A stretch of DNA of 64,000 bases from Bog-159 sp963738375. GTDB lineage: Bacteria; Acidobacteriota; Terriglobia; Bryobacterales; Bryobacteraceae. Of the stretch, positions 26,078-35,462 are shown piece by piece. Numbering within the stretch: position 1 is the first letter of the stretch; each line of letters starts with the position of its first letter. Position numbers and translations under genes: made by a program. Where the stretch lies: contig CAVTWL010000006.1 of assembly GCA_963738375.1 (NCBI GenBank), positions 1,054,001-1,118,000 of the forward strand, written 5' to 3'. The notes below the pieces were generated by a model, which worked only from the letters and a program-made list of their open reading frames with translations, searched no databases and had not been told where the DNA came from.

Positions 26078-27589
26078 ATGAAACAGAAATTCGGCTCCGC
26101 ACTGGTCATTCGTGCCGTTTGCGCGGGCGCTTTGCTCCTGTCCGGTCCAGGCGGCGCCGCCGCGCAGAACGTCAACGCCTGGCCGAAAGATCCGTATCGA
26201 GCCAACAATCGCCAGCCCGATGCGCGCTTCAAAGCGGACGTGCTGGTGGTGGTGGCGCATCCCGATGACGAGATCATGGCGGCCGCCTATATCGCGCGCA
26301 TCGTCGAGCAAGGCAAGCGGGTGGCTATGGTGTGGACCACACGCGGGGATGGCGGCAACAACGAAGAAGGCCCCGAGCAGGCCTCCGCCATGGGCGATAT
26401 TCGAGAGGTTGAGGGCTTGCGCGCAGCGGAATGGCTGGGCGTAACGAACGTCTGGAATCTGGGCGGACCCGACACTCCCACACAAAACCCGCTGGAATCG
26501 CTGGCAACGTGCAGCCATGGGCGCTGTCTCGAACGCCTGGTGCGGATCGTGCGCCTGACGCGCCCGGCCATCATCCTGACGTGGCTTCCACTCGGCGTGA
26601 CCGGCGAGAATCACGGCGATCACCAAGCCTCGGGAATTATGGCTACCGAAGCCTTCGACCTTGCCGGGGACCCGACCGCTTACCCGGAACAGGTGACGCC
26701 GGCGCGCGAGCCGCGCCAGAATTCGAACCGGCTGGCGGGGCTGCGCCCGTGGCAGCCGCAAAAGATCTACTATTTTGCGAACCCGAGCCACATGGACTTC
26801 TTCGCCGGGCAAGGGCCGGAATATGCGACCAGCGACATCTCGCCCAGCAGGCACTTGAGCTACGGACGGATCGCGGCACAAGAATTTGTTTCGCACCGCA
26901 CGCAGGGCGGCGCGGCCATGGAACGGGCGTTAGCTGGAGACCAACAGCATGCGCTGGACGGGCCCATCCCACTCAATCAGCCCACCCGGTTCATCCTCGG
27001 AAAAGCGCTAGTGCCTGCGGGCGCAACGGACGATGTGTTCGCCGGTACGACTGTTGACGGCATTCCTTTTCATCGTGCCGCCGGGTACTCTAACCCAAGT
27101 CTCAGCAAGCCGGCGATTGAGCTTGGTTCGCCCTGGTACTTCTACAAAGGCTTTTGGCAGGCTCACGGCATCGAACATATTTCCAAACTCGTTCCGGCGG
27201 AGGTAACCATTCAGACGGGCGGCAAGCTGACGGTTCCCTTGATTGTGGAGAATCCGTTGGACCGGCCGATCTCCGTCAGTTTCAGCGTGCAAGCGCCGGA
27301 GGGTTGGAGTGTCACCCCAGTCGAAGATGCCCGAGTCGGGCCGCACTCGCAGTTTTTCTTGCGAGTGGAAGCCTCCGCGCCGCCAGTGGAGAGACCGGCG
27401 CAAAACAGAGCGCCCGCTGCCGGATCGAAGGAGTACCTAGCCTGTATGGCGGCGCGGAAAGACGCGTTCCTTTGCGCTTCGAAGCTCCAGGGATGGCAGG
27501 AGTTCAGCGTGAGCGCCGTTTCAGCGGGCGCCACCTTAGGCGCTGTGCCGCTGCGTGTGGAGTTCGCCAATTGGGCTTTGCCGCAGTGA
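26078..27589 (+). CDS. Secreted PIG-L family N-acetylglucosaminyl deacetylase-like protein
   Basis: The 503-residue protein has a signal peptide and then the LmbE/PIG-L zinc motif VLVVVAHPDDEIMAAAYIARI, followed by WTTRGDGGNN and the late zinc-ligand motif GENHGDHQASG. PIG-L proteins remove N-acetyl groups from GlcNAc-containing compounds. The second half (about residues 360-500) is a beta-rich domain with an NEW3-like pattern (TVPLIVENPLDRPISVSFSVQAPEGWSV), known as a carbohydrate-associated accessory domain. Its location outside the cytoplasm points to deacetylation of an external amino sugar or glycan. It ends convergently 24 bases before the dipeptidase gene. Confidence 0.87.
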   Translation: MKQKFGSALVIRAVCAGALLLSGPGGAAAQNVNAWPKDPYRANNRQPDARFKADVLVVVAHPDDEIMAAAYIARIVEQGKRVAMVWTTRGDGGNNEEGPEQASAMGDIREVEGLRAAEWLGVTNVWNLGGPDTPTQNPLESLATCSHGRCLERLVRIVRLTRPAIILTWLPLGVTGENHGDHQASGIMATEAFDLAGDPTAYPEQVTPAREPRQNSNRLAGLRPWQPQKIYYFANPSHMDFFAGQGPEYATSDISPSRHLSYGRIAAQEFVSHRTQGGAAMERALAGDQQHALDGPIPLNQPTRFILGKALVPAGATDDVFAGTTVDGIPFHRAAGYSNPSLSKPAIELGSPWYFYKGFWQAHGIEHISKLVPAEVTIQTGGKLTVPLIVENPLDRPISVSFSVQAPEGWSVTPVEDARVGPHSQFFLRVEASAPPVERPAQNRAPAAGSKEYLACMAARKDAFLCASKLQGWQEFSVSAVSAGATLGAVPLRVEFANWALPQ

Positions 27590-27613
27590 CGACGTCGCCG
27601 GCGGAGACGCTCT

Positions 27614-28756
27614 TCACGATTTCGCGGCGGATAAGGCAAACACGGACAAGAGGTTTCCGCCGCCGATTTTTGCGATCTCGTCCGGCGTAAAGCCGGTCTT
27701 CAGCATGGCATCGACGACGGTGTAATAGAACCCAGTTTTTTGATCCGTCCAAGCTTCGTTGGTGCGTTCGCCGGGCCGCGCCCGCTGTTGGCCGGGGGGA
27801 GGACCGCCGGGGCGATTGCCGGGCTGGGTGAGTTTGGTGTCCGTGCCGATGCAGACATGATCCACGCCGATCACATCGGCTAGCGCCCGGATATTACTGG
27901 CGAACTGCAGTGGCGTATCGGCCAAGTGAGTCCAGACGCCAACCAATCCACCGGAGTTGGCGACCATTTTGGCCTGCTCTTTGCCGATCAGGCGCGGCCG
28001 CATCATCTGCGCCATCCGCGCATCGCCACCCAACTGCGTATCGAGTCCGGTATGCGAGACGATCACCGGCTGCGTCGCGACTTTGAGCGCCATCTGCGTA
28101 GTCTGCACGTTGGCGTGCGCCAGATCGATCAGAATGCCGAGCCTGTTGCACTCCTTAATCACGGATGTGCCGAATGGCGTCAAGCCGCCATAGCGAGGAG
28201 GGTTGGTGTAAACATCGCCGAGCGGGACCGTGGCATCGCTATCGTGAAGCAGCCCCAGGTGCCGCAAGCCCCGCTGATAAGCCTCCTCCAGCCGTTCCAC
28301 ATGCCCTTGCAGGAAATGCGCGCCTTCCACCGCCTGGATGGCGGCAGGCTGGCCGTTCTTGTGCGCAGTGCGAACGTCATCCGCGTTCAGCGCCCGTTTC
28401 ATGCCACTGCGTTCCAGTTGGCGGTCGAGCGAAGCCAGCCCTTTCAGGAACCGGTCATACGCATCGCCCGGCTGGTAGTCCGTCGCAAACGTCATGCAGA
28501 TGGCGGAGAGTCCCGACCGCTTCATTTCCCCCTTCAGGTCGATATCGGGACCAGGCATGTCCGCGGCGGTAAGCGGAACGTCGATGTGATTGTGAGCGTC
28601 GATGGCGATCGTCCGGGCAACGATCTCCGCTACGCGGGCATCGGGCACCTCGTCCGCCCAAGCAGGGCGAGAGCGCAGCAGCGCCGCAGGGCCGGCGATT
28701 GCCGCGGCTGCAGAGAGAAACCGCCGCCTCGAAAAATTTGTGTGAAAACGATTCAT
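27614..28756 (-). CDS. Tat-exported membrane dipeptidase (peptidase family M19)
   Basis: I start at ATG 28756 (MNRFHTNFSRRRFL), which places the twin-arginine motif SRRRFLSAAAAIAGPAALL correctly. An upstream ATG only adds a polar extension. The 380-residue enzyme shows the M19 metal ligands: AIDAHNHID (His-x-His... Asp), the bridging glutamate region AVEGAH, GLLHDSD, LIDLAHAN and VIVSHTG, then VCIGTD near the C-terminus. Renal-dipeptidase-type enzymes hydrolyse dipeptides, including D-amino-acid dipeptides, with two zinc ions. A Pro/Gly-rich insert (RPGGPPPGQQRARPG) sits before the last helices. Function outside the membrane in peptide or peptidoglycan fragment recycling is likely. Confidence 0.9.
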   Translation of the reverse strand: MNRFHTNFSRRRFLSAAAAIAGPAALLRSRPAWADEVPDARVAEIVARTIAIDAHNHIDVPLTAADMPGPDIDLKGEMKRSGLSAICMTFATDYQPGDAYDRFLKGLASLDRQLERSGMKRALNADDVRTAHKNGQPAAIQAVEGAHFLQGHVERLEEAYQRGLRHLGLLHDSDATVPLGDVYTNPPRYGGLTPFGTSVIKECNRLGILIDLAHANVQTTQMALKVATQPVIVSHTGLDTQLGGDARMAQMMRPRLIGKEQAKMVANSGGLVGVWTHLADTPLQFASNIRALADVIGVDHVCIGTDTKLTQPGNRPGGPPPGQQRARPGERTNEAWTDQKTGFYYTVVDAMLKTGFTPDEIAKIGGGNLLSVFALSAAKS

Positions 28757-28880
28757 CCATGTTCCTTTTGCACGAGCCACTCTCGGGTAACGATCATATT
28801 TTAAGCCGATCCCGAATCCGGCGGGATCGCTGCCTGCTTCGGGTATTCGTTTGGCGCCGTGCTTTAATGTCCTCTAACGT

Positions 28881-29336
28881 ATGAAACTCCCAACCCCGTT
28901 GACGGTGATCCTGGTTGCCGGCTTGGTCTGCGGCACTCTCGATGCGCTCAGCGCGAGTCTGGTGTCTGCCCTATTTGGCGCGACCCCCATCAGAGTCTTT
29001 CAGGGAATCGCCAGCGGACTGCGGGGGCGGAGTGCGTTTCAGGGTGGAGTTTCCACCGCCCTGCTCGGGCTGGGTCTCCACTATGTCGTCGCGCTTGGTG
29101 CGGCTGCGACCTATTACTGGGCCAGCAGGTTCATACCGGTCATGAACGGCCATGCGTGGAGCTGCGGCGTCATCTTTGGGGCGCTCACTCATCTCTTCAT
29201 GAATTTCGTAGTGATTCCTCTGTCGGCAATCGGCAGCAGGCCATTTGCGCCGAAGAGCTTCCTGGCGTTTCTCGCCGTCAGCATGGTGGTAGTGGGGCCC
29301 TCTATCTCGCTGACCGTGCGCAGACTGGCGCCGTGA
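28881..29336 (+). CDS. Conserved four-helix membrane protein of unknown function
   Basis: The 151-residue protein has four hydrophobic segments: about 7-30 (LTVILVAGLVCGTLDALSAS), 55-82 (TALLGLGLHYVVALGAAATYYW), 92-118 and 126-146. A GTLDALSASLVSALFGATPIRVFQGIASGL block runs through the first loop. Similar small membrane proteins occur widely in bacteria, but I know of no assigned role. No RNA-binding or transporter motif is seen. A strong hairpin 46 bases after the stop probably separates it from the MocR gene. Confidence 0.7.
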   Translation: MKLPTPLTVILVAGLVCGTLDALSASLVSALFGATPIRVFQGIASGLRGRSAFQGGVSTALLGLGLHYVVALGAAATYYWASRFIPVMNGHAWSCGVIFGALTHLFMNFVVIPLSAIGSRPFAPKSFLAFLAVSMVVVGPSISLTVRRLAP

Positions 29337-29382
29337 CGAACGACCAACCTGTCAGCCGGGGGAGCAAGCGGGGACACCCCTC

Positions 29383-29410
29383 GGGGAACGGGATCGTCTC
29401 GCCGTTCCCC
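29383..29410 (+). terminator. Hairpin between the membrane-protein and MocR genes
   Basis: GGGGAACGG (29383-29391) pairs with CCGTTCCCC (29402-29410) across a 10-base loop that can itself pair partly. No T tract follows, so termination strength is uncertain. Confidence 0.5.
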
Positions 29411-29443
29411 CCGCTCATGTGGTCTGTAAGCCCCCTGAGCGAT

Positions 29444-29462
29444 CCTATATTCGCAATATAGG
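29444..29462 (+). promoter_or_regulatory. Palindromic operator candidate of the MocR gene
   Basis: CCTATATT-CGC-AATATAGG is a perfect 8-bp inverted repeat, 70 bases upstream of the MocR start. Two more ATATTG strings follow at about 29475-29498. It could bind the MocR protein itself or hold the promoter. Confidence 0.45.
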
Positions 29463-29531
29463 CCTTGGCTTGGTATATTGACCAGAGCCATATTGCGCCA
29501 ATTTATTGGACCATTGTGCGCTGCTGTCTCT

Positions 29532-31010
29532 ATGCCCAAAGCCGTCACCGCCTTGGATCTCACGCTCAACGAGCGCCCGCCGCATGTCACCTTGACCAGG
29601 TGGCTGCACGAAGAGCTTCGCTGCGCCATCCTGGACGGCCGGCTGCGTCCGGGAAGCCGCCTTCCCGCCACGCGCGATTTCGCATGCCAATACGGCATTT
29701 CGCGTGGGACCGTGGTGGCTGCCTTGGAACAACTGCAGGCGGAGGGATACCTACGCTGCCAGGTTGGCTCCGGCACCTTCGTCGACGAGCGGTTGTCCCT
29801 TAAGCCCCCGGCCCGGGCCGTGCCAGCACATCGAGCGCCCGCGCCGGCACGGCGGCTTCCGGCGCCTCTGACGGGCTTGAGTCTTTTTCACACGGCCCAT
29901 CCATTCCGCTGCAACGAGCCAGCCATCGATGAGTTTCCGACGGCGATCTGGGCGCGTCTGGCGAGCCGCCGATTGCGCCGCGTCTCCTCGGCCCAACTCG
30001 CGGGGCGGGACATGCGCGGTTACGCGCCGCTGCGCGAAGCCATCGCCGATTATTTGGGTTCCTCGCGCGGCGTCAAATGCAACGCGGGTCAAATCGTGAT
30101 GGTGTCAGGCGTTCAGCAAGCGCTGGATCTGCTGGCCCGCCTGCTGGTCAAGCCAGGTGACGCCATCTGCATGGAAGATCCAGGATACTTCGGCGCTGTC
30201 AACGCCTTCCGCAACGCCGGCGCCAAAATCGTTCCCGTATCCGTGGACGAGCACGGTTTTTGCGCCGTGAAAGCAAGACGCGCGTGTTTGGATGCCAAGG
30301 GCGCCTACTTAACGCCCGCCCATCAGTTTCCTTTGGGAATGAGCCTGTCACTGGAGCGGCGGCTGTCCATTCTGGCCTGGGCACGCGAAACTGGCGCCTT
30401 CCTCATTGAGGACGATTACGACAGTGAGTACCGCTTTGAAGGCAGGCCTGTTCCGGCTCTGCAGGGTCTGGACAAAAGCGGCAGCGTAATCCTGGTGGGC
30501 AGTTTCAATAAACTGCTGTTTCCCGCTCTGCGGATCGGATATATCGTTGCCCCGCGGCCGCTGGTCGATGCGCTGGTGAGCTTCCGTTTCGGAACCGACC
30601 AGCACGCCGCCAGTCTCGATCAGGCAATTCTCTGCGATTTCATTCAGGAGGGCCACCTCGGCCGCCATATCCGCCGCATGCGCGGCCTTTATGCCGCTCG
30701 CCTGGGTGCGCTGCAAGACGGCGCGCGCAAGCACCTCGAAGGTCTGCTGGATATATCGCCCGTCCAAGCGGGGCTATACACCGCGGGCCTGCTGCGCAAC
30801 GGTATGACCTCGCGCCAAGGGGAAGAAGCGGCCGCCGCGCACGGCATCGAGTCGATTGGAATTGACCGCTTTTGCTTGCAGCGCTCGGACCTAAATGGTT
30901 TGGTCCTCGGATTCGCAGCATTCGGTGAATCTCAGATCCGCCGCAGTACCGTCGAATTGGCGGCGGCGCTTTCGCAAAAGCGCGCAAAACCCGGCACCCC
31001 GCGCCGCTGA
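29532..31010 (+). CDS. MocR-type transcription regulator (GntR wHTH fused to class I aminotransferase fold)
   Basis: I prefer ATG 29532 (MPKAVTALDL), since the upstream ATG at 29478 falls in the promoter-like region. The 492-residue protein starts with a GntR winged helix (GRLRPGSRLPATRDFACQYGISRGTVVAALEQLQAEGYL) and a Pro/Ala linker. It continues as an aspartate-aminotransferase fold with the PLP lysine in ILVGSFNKLLFPALRIGYIVAP and the DYDSEYRF motif. MocR proteins sense PLP or an amino compound through this domain and act on promoters, often their own or a divergent one. The palindrome at 29444-29462 is a candidate site. Target genes are not clear from context. Confidence 0.92.
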   Translation: MPKAVTALDLTLNERPPHVTLTRWLHEELRCAILDGRLRPGSRLPATRDFACQYGISRGTVVAALEQLQAEGYLRCQVGSGTFVDERLSLKPPARAVPAHRAPAPARRLPAPLTGLSLFHTAHPFRCNEPAIDEFPTAIWARLASRRLRRVSSAQLAGRDMRGYAPLREAIADYLGSSRGVKCNAGQIVMVSGVQQALDLLARLLVKPGDAICMEDPGYFGAVNAFRNAGAKIVPVSVDEHGFCAVKARRACLDAKGAYLTPAHQFPLGMSLSLERRLSILAWARETGAFLIEDDYDSEYRFEGRPVPALQGLDKSGSVILVGSFNKLLFPALRIGYIVAPRPLVDALVSFRFGTDQHAASLDQAILCDFIQEGHLGRHIRRMRGLYAARLGALQDGARKHLEGLLDISPVQAGLYTAGLLRNGMTSRQGEEAAAAHGIESIGIDRFCLQRSDLNGLVLGFAAFGESQIRRSTVELAAALSQKRAKPGTPRR

Positions 31011-31065
31011 ACCCAACGCCGGGCGGCAGCGAGGACGACACTCGCCGCCACCCAGCAACCAAACT

Positions 31066-31779
31066 TTAGTTAACGCTTTCCGGTGTTTCTCTCTCGAACC
31101 AGAGGTCCCCGGCGCTCACATTGTGCAAACACTGCCGGTGCGCTTCCAGGGGCAGCGACTTGCGCAGTACTCCCCGAACGCCGAATCGCATGGCCCGGAA
31201 CGCCATGTCGCCCTCAATGGCGTTGGTCCACAGGATCAATTTGCAGTCCCCGGCGAGATTCCGCAGTTCAATCAAGGTATCCGCGGTGATTTCCTCGGTG
31301 AAATCCACTACAGCCACATCAGCCTTGCCAGCGGCCAATAGTACTTTTAGCTGGTCGATCCTGTGGCAGGAGCCGGACAGCTTCAATTTCGGGTCGGTGG
31401 CGACCAATTTCTGTAAACCCGCCGTCAGCATGGGCTCGTCTGAATAGACGGCTACGCGAACGGTGAGATTCGATCGCCTGGCGATTCCAAAACCCCGATG
31501 CACAGGGAACCGCGGCGACACTTCATGGATGCGCTCAGCCCGGCATTGAGCCTCGGCGAGCATGACCTCGGCGGATTTCCTCAGCTGCTCGGAATGGGCT
31601 AACACCCTGCAGGCTTCCCCGATCCTGGCGGCCAAGAGGGCGGAAACGGCCGGGTCGGCCAGCTCACACTCGTTGTCGAATGCTTTGTCTTGCGGCCCCG
31701 GGTTCCGCACCAGGGAAAGGGCTGCTTCGAGAGATCCCTCGTATCGATCCATTCTGCTGACGTTGTGTTTGAGGCGCAT
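31066..31779 (-). CDS. Orphan NarL-type receiver protein without an output domain
   Basis: I start at ATG 31779 because GGAGA lies 9 bases upstream. Longer starts at 31812 or 31839 lack this. Residues 1-105 are helical with no clear family. Residues 107-237 look like a response-regulator receiver domain: VRVAVYSDEPMLTAGLQKLVATDP, phosphoacceptor Asp in DVAVVDFTEE, LILWTN (Thr) and GVRGVLRKSLP (Lys). The acidic pair normally found after strand 1 reads SDEP. After the receiver only about 10 residues follow, so the NarL-type DNA-binding domain is absent. It may work as a phosphate sink or a protein-protein switch. No histidine kinase is adjacent. Confidence 0.7.
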   Translation of the reverse strand: MRLKHNVSRMDRYEGSLEAALSLVRNPGPQDKAFDNECELADPAVSALLAARIGEACRVLAHSEQLRKSAEVMLAEAQCRAERIHEVSPRFPVHRGFGIARRSNLTVRVAVYSDEPMLTAGLQKLVATDPKLKLSGSCHRIDQLKVLLAAGKADVAVVDFTEEITADTLIELRNLAGDCKLILWTNAIEGDMAFRAMRFGVRGVLRKSLPLEAHRQCLHNVSAGDLWFERETPESVN

Positions 31780-32128
31780 TTTTTGGTCTCCGTGCCGAAC
31801 TGACAAACTCATTTTGCACGACAGGCCGATTGCCTTCAATTAATCGGGGATGAATCGAATCATAAAACCCCAATTAATGTTCAATATGCATGAAAAGGAA
31901 GGATTAAGTCTCGGTCAACGCGCGGCCGTCAGGGCCTGCTGTAACGTATTGGCCGGATGTTACACCACATTAAATGGGCTGGGCGTGTCAGAGGAGTACT
32001 AGATCCAGAGACCTCCATTGGCTAGCCGTTTGGCTTACGGTTCCGCAGATATTATCAGGGAAAGCCCGTTGACGTTTAAGCCATATCCGCGATAAACTCC
32101 AGCAGAAGGTAAGAAAATTGCTGAGTCT
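31780..32128. promoter_or_regulatory. Divergent intergenic region with a promoter for the CadC-like gene
   Basis: TTGACG (32069-32074), 16 bases, then GATAAA (32091-32096) forms a plausible promoter for the gene at 32129. The rest is AT-rich on the left (31845-31905) and shows no gene, tRNA or long repeat. Confidence 0.45.
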
Positions 32129-34867
32129 ATGGCAGAAATCGAGCAACTGTGGCGCTTCGGGGGCTTCGAGCTAGATTCCCGAAGCCGCGAATTGCTCAAG
32201 AGCGACCGCAAGCTCAAGCTTCAGGAACAGCCCTTTCAGATCCTCACAGCGCTAATCGAACGCCACGGCGAAGTGGTGACCCGTGACGAACTGCGAAAAC
32301 GTGTGTGGGCCGGAAATACTTTTGTGGATTTCGATAATGGCCTGAATGTAGCCATTGCGAAATTGCGGCACGCGCTCGATGACCACGCCGAAAATCCCGC
32401 ATATATCGAAACCCTTCCGCGGCTGGGATATCGTTTCGTGGCTAACGTGGAAGTTCTCCCGGCGGCACAGCAACAGAAGCCGCCGGCGCCGGAGCCCCCC
32501 GCGGTTAGCGCCACTCGGCGCAAGCTTTACTGGGTGCTGATGGCAGGCGCGGCGCTGGCGTGCCTCGCCCTGGTTTTTCTGTTCGTCAGGCGATCCCCGG
32601 GACCGGCATCAGCGGTGCAGCGGCCTTCGGTGGCGATCATCGGCTTTCGCAATCTGACGGCAAGGCCGGACCAGAACTGGCTCTCCACGGCGCTTGCGGA
32701 AATGCTCGCCACCGAACTTTCGGCGGGCGATCATGTGCGCATCATCGCCGGTGAGAGCGTTGCCCGCACCAAGCTGGAACTAGCCCTGCCGGATGCCGAA
32801 AGTTACTCAGCCGCAACGCTCACCAAAATATGGAGAAGCCTGGGCGCCGATTACGTCCTGGTTGGTTCGTATCTTAATAGCGGAGCACAGAACCGCAGCC
32901 TGCGCCTGGACTTGCGGCTGCAAAATTCCAGGACGGGTGAAATGCTGCCGCTGCTCCCCGAAAACGGAAGCGAAGATGCGTTGGGAGATCTGGTGGCGCA
33001 AGCCGGCGCCGCATTACGGGAAAGGCTGGCAGTGGGAACGGTCAGCCAAGATCAAGCCAACGTAGCGCGAGCCGTGGTACCGCCGAGCACCGATAGCGCG
33101 CGGCTGTATGCCGAAGGTTTGAACAGCTTGCGGCGCTTCGACGCGCGCGGCGCGCGGGACCTGCTGGGCCAAGCAGTGGCGCTAGACCCCGGCTATGCGC
33201 TGGCGCACGCCGCGCTTTCGGATGCATGGTCGGCATTAGGCTATGCCGAAGTGGCCAAGAAAGAAGCGGAGAAGGCTTTTCAGTTGTCCACGCCGCTACC
33301 GCCCCTCGATCGCCTGTCCATTGAAGCCCGCTTTCGCGAGACCAACTCCGAATGGGACCAGGCAACCCGTATCTACCATCGGCTGATCGATCAGTTTCCC
33401 GATAATGCCGATTACGGTTTGCGGCTCGCTGGCGTGCAAATCAACGCCGGCAAAGCCAACGAAGCACTCGCCACGCTGGACCGATTACAGAAGCTGCCGT
33501 TTCCCTTGGCGGACGAAGCGACCATCAGCTTCGTACGTTCCCAGGCGCTCGAAAAACTAGGCGACTATGAGCACGCGCAAGCCGCTGCCTCGCATTCCGC
33601 CGAGATCGCTCGGGGGCGAGAAGCGCAATTGTTGGAGGCCGACGCGCTGGCCATGGAATGCCGCCAACTGGTGCAGCTCAGCCGTCTTGACCCGGCGGTA
33701 TCGGCCTGCGGCAGCGCCCGCACCATCTATACCCGAACCGGCAATCGTTTGGGGATGGCCGCCAGCATGGCTTACCTGGCGGCGGCTTACTGCAATCTAG
33801 GCAATATCAACGAGGCGCGGAACCTGTACAACCAGGCGTTGGACATCGACCGCGAGATCGGCAATGCCCGCGGCGACGCGCAATGGGCGTTGAACGGCTT
33901 AGCGGTCCTGCTGATGCGGCAAGGCGACTTAGCGGGCACGCGCAAACTTTACGAAGAATCGCTCGAAATGGCGCGCCGGGCGGGCAGCCGTCCCGACGAG
34001 GTTTCCGAATTGAGTAACATCGCATCCACATGGCTTTTGGAGGGAAATCTGCATCGGGCCCGCGAACTGTTTGAGCAGGCTCTGAAGAGCGCCCGCTCGA
34101 TCGGCGCGAAAGGCATTGAAGACAGCGCTTTGAACGATCTGGGACGCACTCTGTACCTGATGGGCGATTTGCCAGAGTCGGCCAAGATGCTCGATCAGGC
34201 CGTCGCCGGCGACCGCGAAACGGGAGCGAAACTCGAAACCGCCGACGCGCTCTCGGCTTTGGGGCGGGTGCGCATGGCGCAAGGCAGGTTCGATGAAGCA
34301 CGCCAAAGTCTGGAGGCGTCGGTGCAGGGGGCCAGCCAAATCAGCGGTCAAATCTTCGCCGCGCAATATCGCTTGTACCTGGGAGAACTCGCGCTGGCAA
34401 TGGCTCAGCCGGCCGAAGCGGAAGCATCCATTCGCGCCAGCCTTGCCGTTTTTCTTAGCGCCAAGGGTTCGGACCGAGAACTCGAAGCGCGTATTCTGCT
34501 GGTGCGCGCGCTTTTGGACCAAGCCAAATTTGAGGAAGCCCGGCAGGAAGCCGGCCGCGCCGAGGTGTTGGCGCGCGTCAGCCAGCGCCATGCCGTTGGC
34601 TTGGCCTTTTCGATCGCCGCAGCGCGAACGCAAGCGTCATCGCGCCAGCGGCCGGATGTTGAACAAGCCACGCGCAGATTGCAGGCGGCCCTGGCAGACG
34701 CACAGCGCCAGGGGTATGCGGGATATCAATTCGATGCGCGCCTGGCATTGGCTGAAGTCCAGGCAAGCCGCGCGCAGTTGGAGAAACTGCAAAAGGATGC
34801 CCACGCGGCCGGCTTCGAGACGATTGCGAGAAGCGCAGCCCGCGCACTCGAAAAGCTAAAAGCCTAA
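32129..34867 (+). CDS. CadC-like membrane transcription factor: OmpR-type winged helix, one membrane helix, TPR repeats
   Basis: The 912-residue protein begins with a Trans_reg_C winged helix (about 5-105: FGGFELDSRSRELL, LTALIERHGEVVTRDELRKRVW, YIETLPRLGYRFVA). A Pro-rich linker and one membrane helix follow (about 135-152, WVLMAGAALACLALVFLFV). Outside lies a TolB-N/FlgO-like domain (SVAIIGFRNLTARPDQNWLSTALAEMLATEL) as in other acidobacterial regulators. The C-terminal 580 residues are TPR-type helical repeats (AYLAAAYCNLGNINEARNLYNQAL and similar). Such one-component regulators bind DNA while anchored and sense periplasmic partners. The target genes are unknown. Acidobacteria carry many paralogues. 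Confidence 0.9.
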   Translation: MAEIEQLWRFGGFELDSRSRELLKSDRKLKLQEQPFQILTALIERHGEVVTRDELRKRVWAGNTFVDFDNGLNVAIAKLRHALDDHAENPAYIETLPRLGYRFVANVEVLPAAQQQKPPAPEPPAVSATRRKLYWVLMAGAALACLALVFLFVRRSPGPASAVQRPSVAIIGFRNLTARPDQNWLSTALAEMLATELSAGDHVRIIAGESVARTKLELALPDAESYSAATLTKIWRSLGADYVLVGSYLNSGAQNRSLRLDLRLQNSRTGEMLPLLPENGSEDALGDLVAQAGAALRERLAVGTVSQDQANVARAVVPPSTDSARLYAEGLNSLRRFDARGARDLLGQAVALDPGYALAHAALSDAWSALGYAEVAKKEAEKAFQLSTPLPPLDRLSIEARFRETNSEWDQATRIYHRLIDQFPDNADYGLRLAGVQINAGKANEALATLDRLQKLPFPLADEATISFVRSQALEKLGDYEHAQAAASHSAEIARGREAQLLEADALAMECRQLVQLSRLDPAVSACGSARTIYTRTGNRLGMAASMAYLAAAYCNLGNINEARNLYNQALDIDREIGNARGDAQWALNGLAVLLMRQGDLAGTRKLYEESLEMARRAGSRPDEVSELSNIASTWLLEGNLHRARELFEQALKSARSIGAKGIEDSALNDLGRTLYLMGDLPESAKMLDQAVAGDRETGAKLETADALSALGRVRMAQGRFDEARQSLEASVQGASQISGQIFAAQYRLYLGELALAMAQPAEAEASIRASLAVFLSAKGSDRELEARILLVRALLDQAKFEEARQEAGRAEVLARVSQRHAVGLAFSIAAARTQASSRQRPDVEQATRRLQAALADAQRQGYAGYQFDARLALAEVQASRAQLEKLQKDAHAAGFETIARSAARALEKLKA

Positions 34868-34877
34868 CGGAGAGGAA

Positions 34878-35462
34878 TTACTCGACACAAAACGGGGGAT
34901 TGTTGACGCAAGCCAGAACCACGGGGCTCTTTGACTGGCTGACGTTCGATCCGCAAGTCGCTTTATTGGAAACCTGCCCTAAGCCGATCTCGGTAACAGA
35001 CGGAACGGTAATCGGCGCGGACAATAGAATCGTGTTGCCGGCTTTCTCCTGGAGGGTTTGGGTGACGGAGGCCACCACATTATTCTGGCTATCGGTTAAT
35101 TCCATGTTGAAGGTGCACGAACCATTGTAGTTATTGTCGATCAGATAGGAATCGATCTGATAGGTGCTGCCTTTTAGCGCTTTGGCCAGCGGTACGGGTA
35201 AGCCCAAATCCGGAATGAGCAAATTGAGCAGGCAGTCGAGGCAGGGAAGACCCAGGACATCGTTGCCGATCACCGTCAGGATATTCAGAATGGGCGGCTG
35301 GCCGGTATTGGGCTTGGCCGCGTAGGCGGCATCTTCGGGCGCCATGGGCGTCAGTTTCTGGCTAATTACCGGCTTCACTTCGGGGCTGCCAGAGGCCGAT
35401 TGCGCCTGCATGGACACGGCACAGGTGGCAATGACGAATAAACACCGGAAAAGACTGGTCAT
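34878..35462 (-). CDS. Hypothetical secreted protein with paired cysteines
   Basis: I start at ATG 35462 (MTSLFRCLFVIATCAVSMQAQS), which has GAGG 8 bases upstream and a clean signal peptide. The open frame reaches 35600 but lacks support there. The mature part of about 175 residues contains GLPCLDCLLNLLIPDLGLP, an Ig-like stretch (YLIDNNYNGSCTFNMELTDSQNNVVASVTQTLQ) and closing cysteines (ATCGSN, VLACVNNPPFCVE), so disulfides are likely. I recognise no family. It sits convergent to the CadC-like regulator with a 10-base gap. Confidence 0.6.
   Translation of the reverse strand: MTSLFRCLFVIATCAVSMQAQSASGSPEVKPVISQKLTPMAPEDAAYAAKPNTGQPPILNILTVIGNDVLGLPCLDCLLNLLIPDLGLPVPLAKALKGSTYQIDSYLIDNNYNGSCTFNMELTDSQNNVVASVTQTLQEKAGNTILLSAPITVPSVTEIGLGQVSNKATCGSNVSQSKSPVVLACVNNPPFCVE

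Noticed and set aside
31840..31910. tRNA-like string in the AT-rich intergenic region
   Set aside because: No cloverleaf with a paired acceptor stem and a T-loop of the GGTTCGA type can be built.
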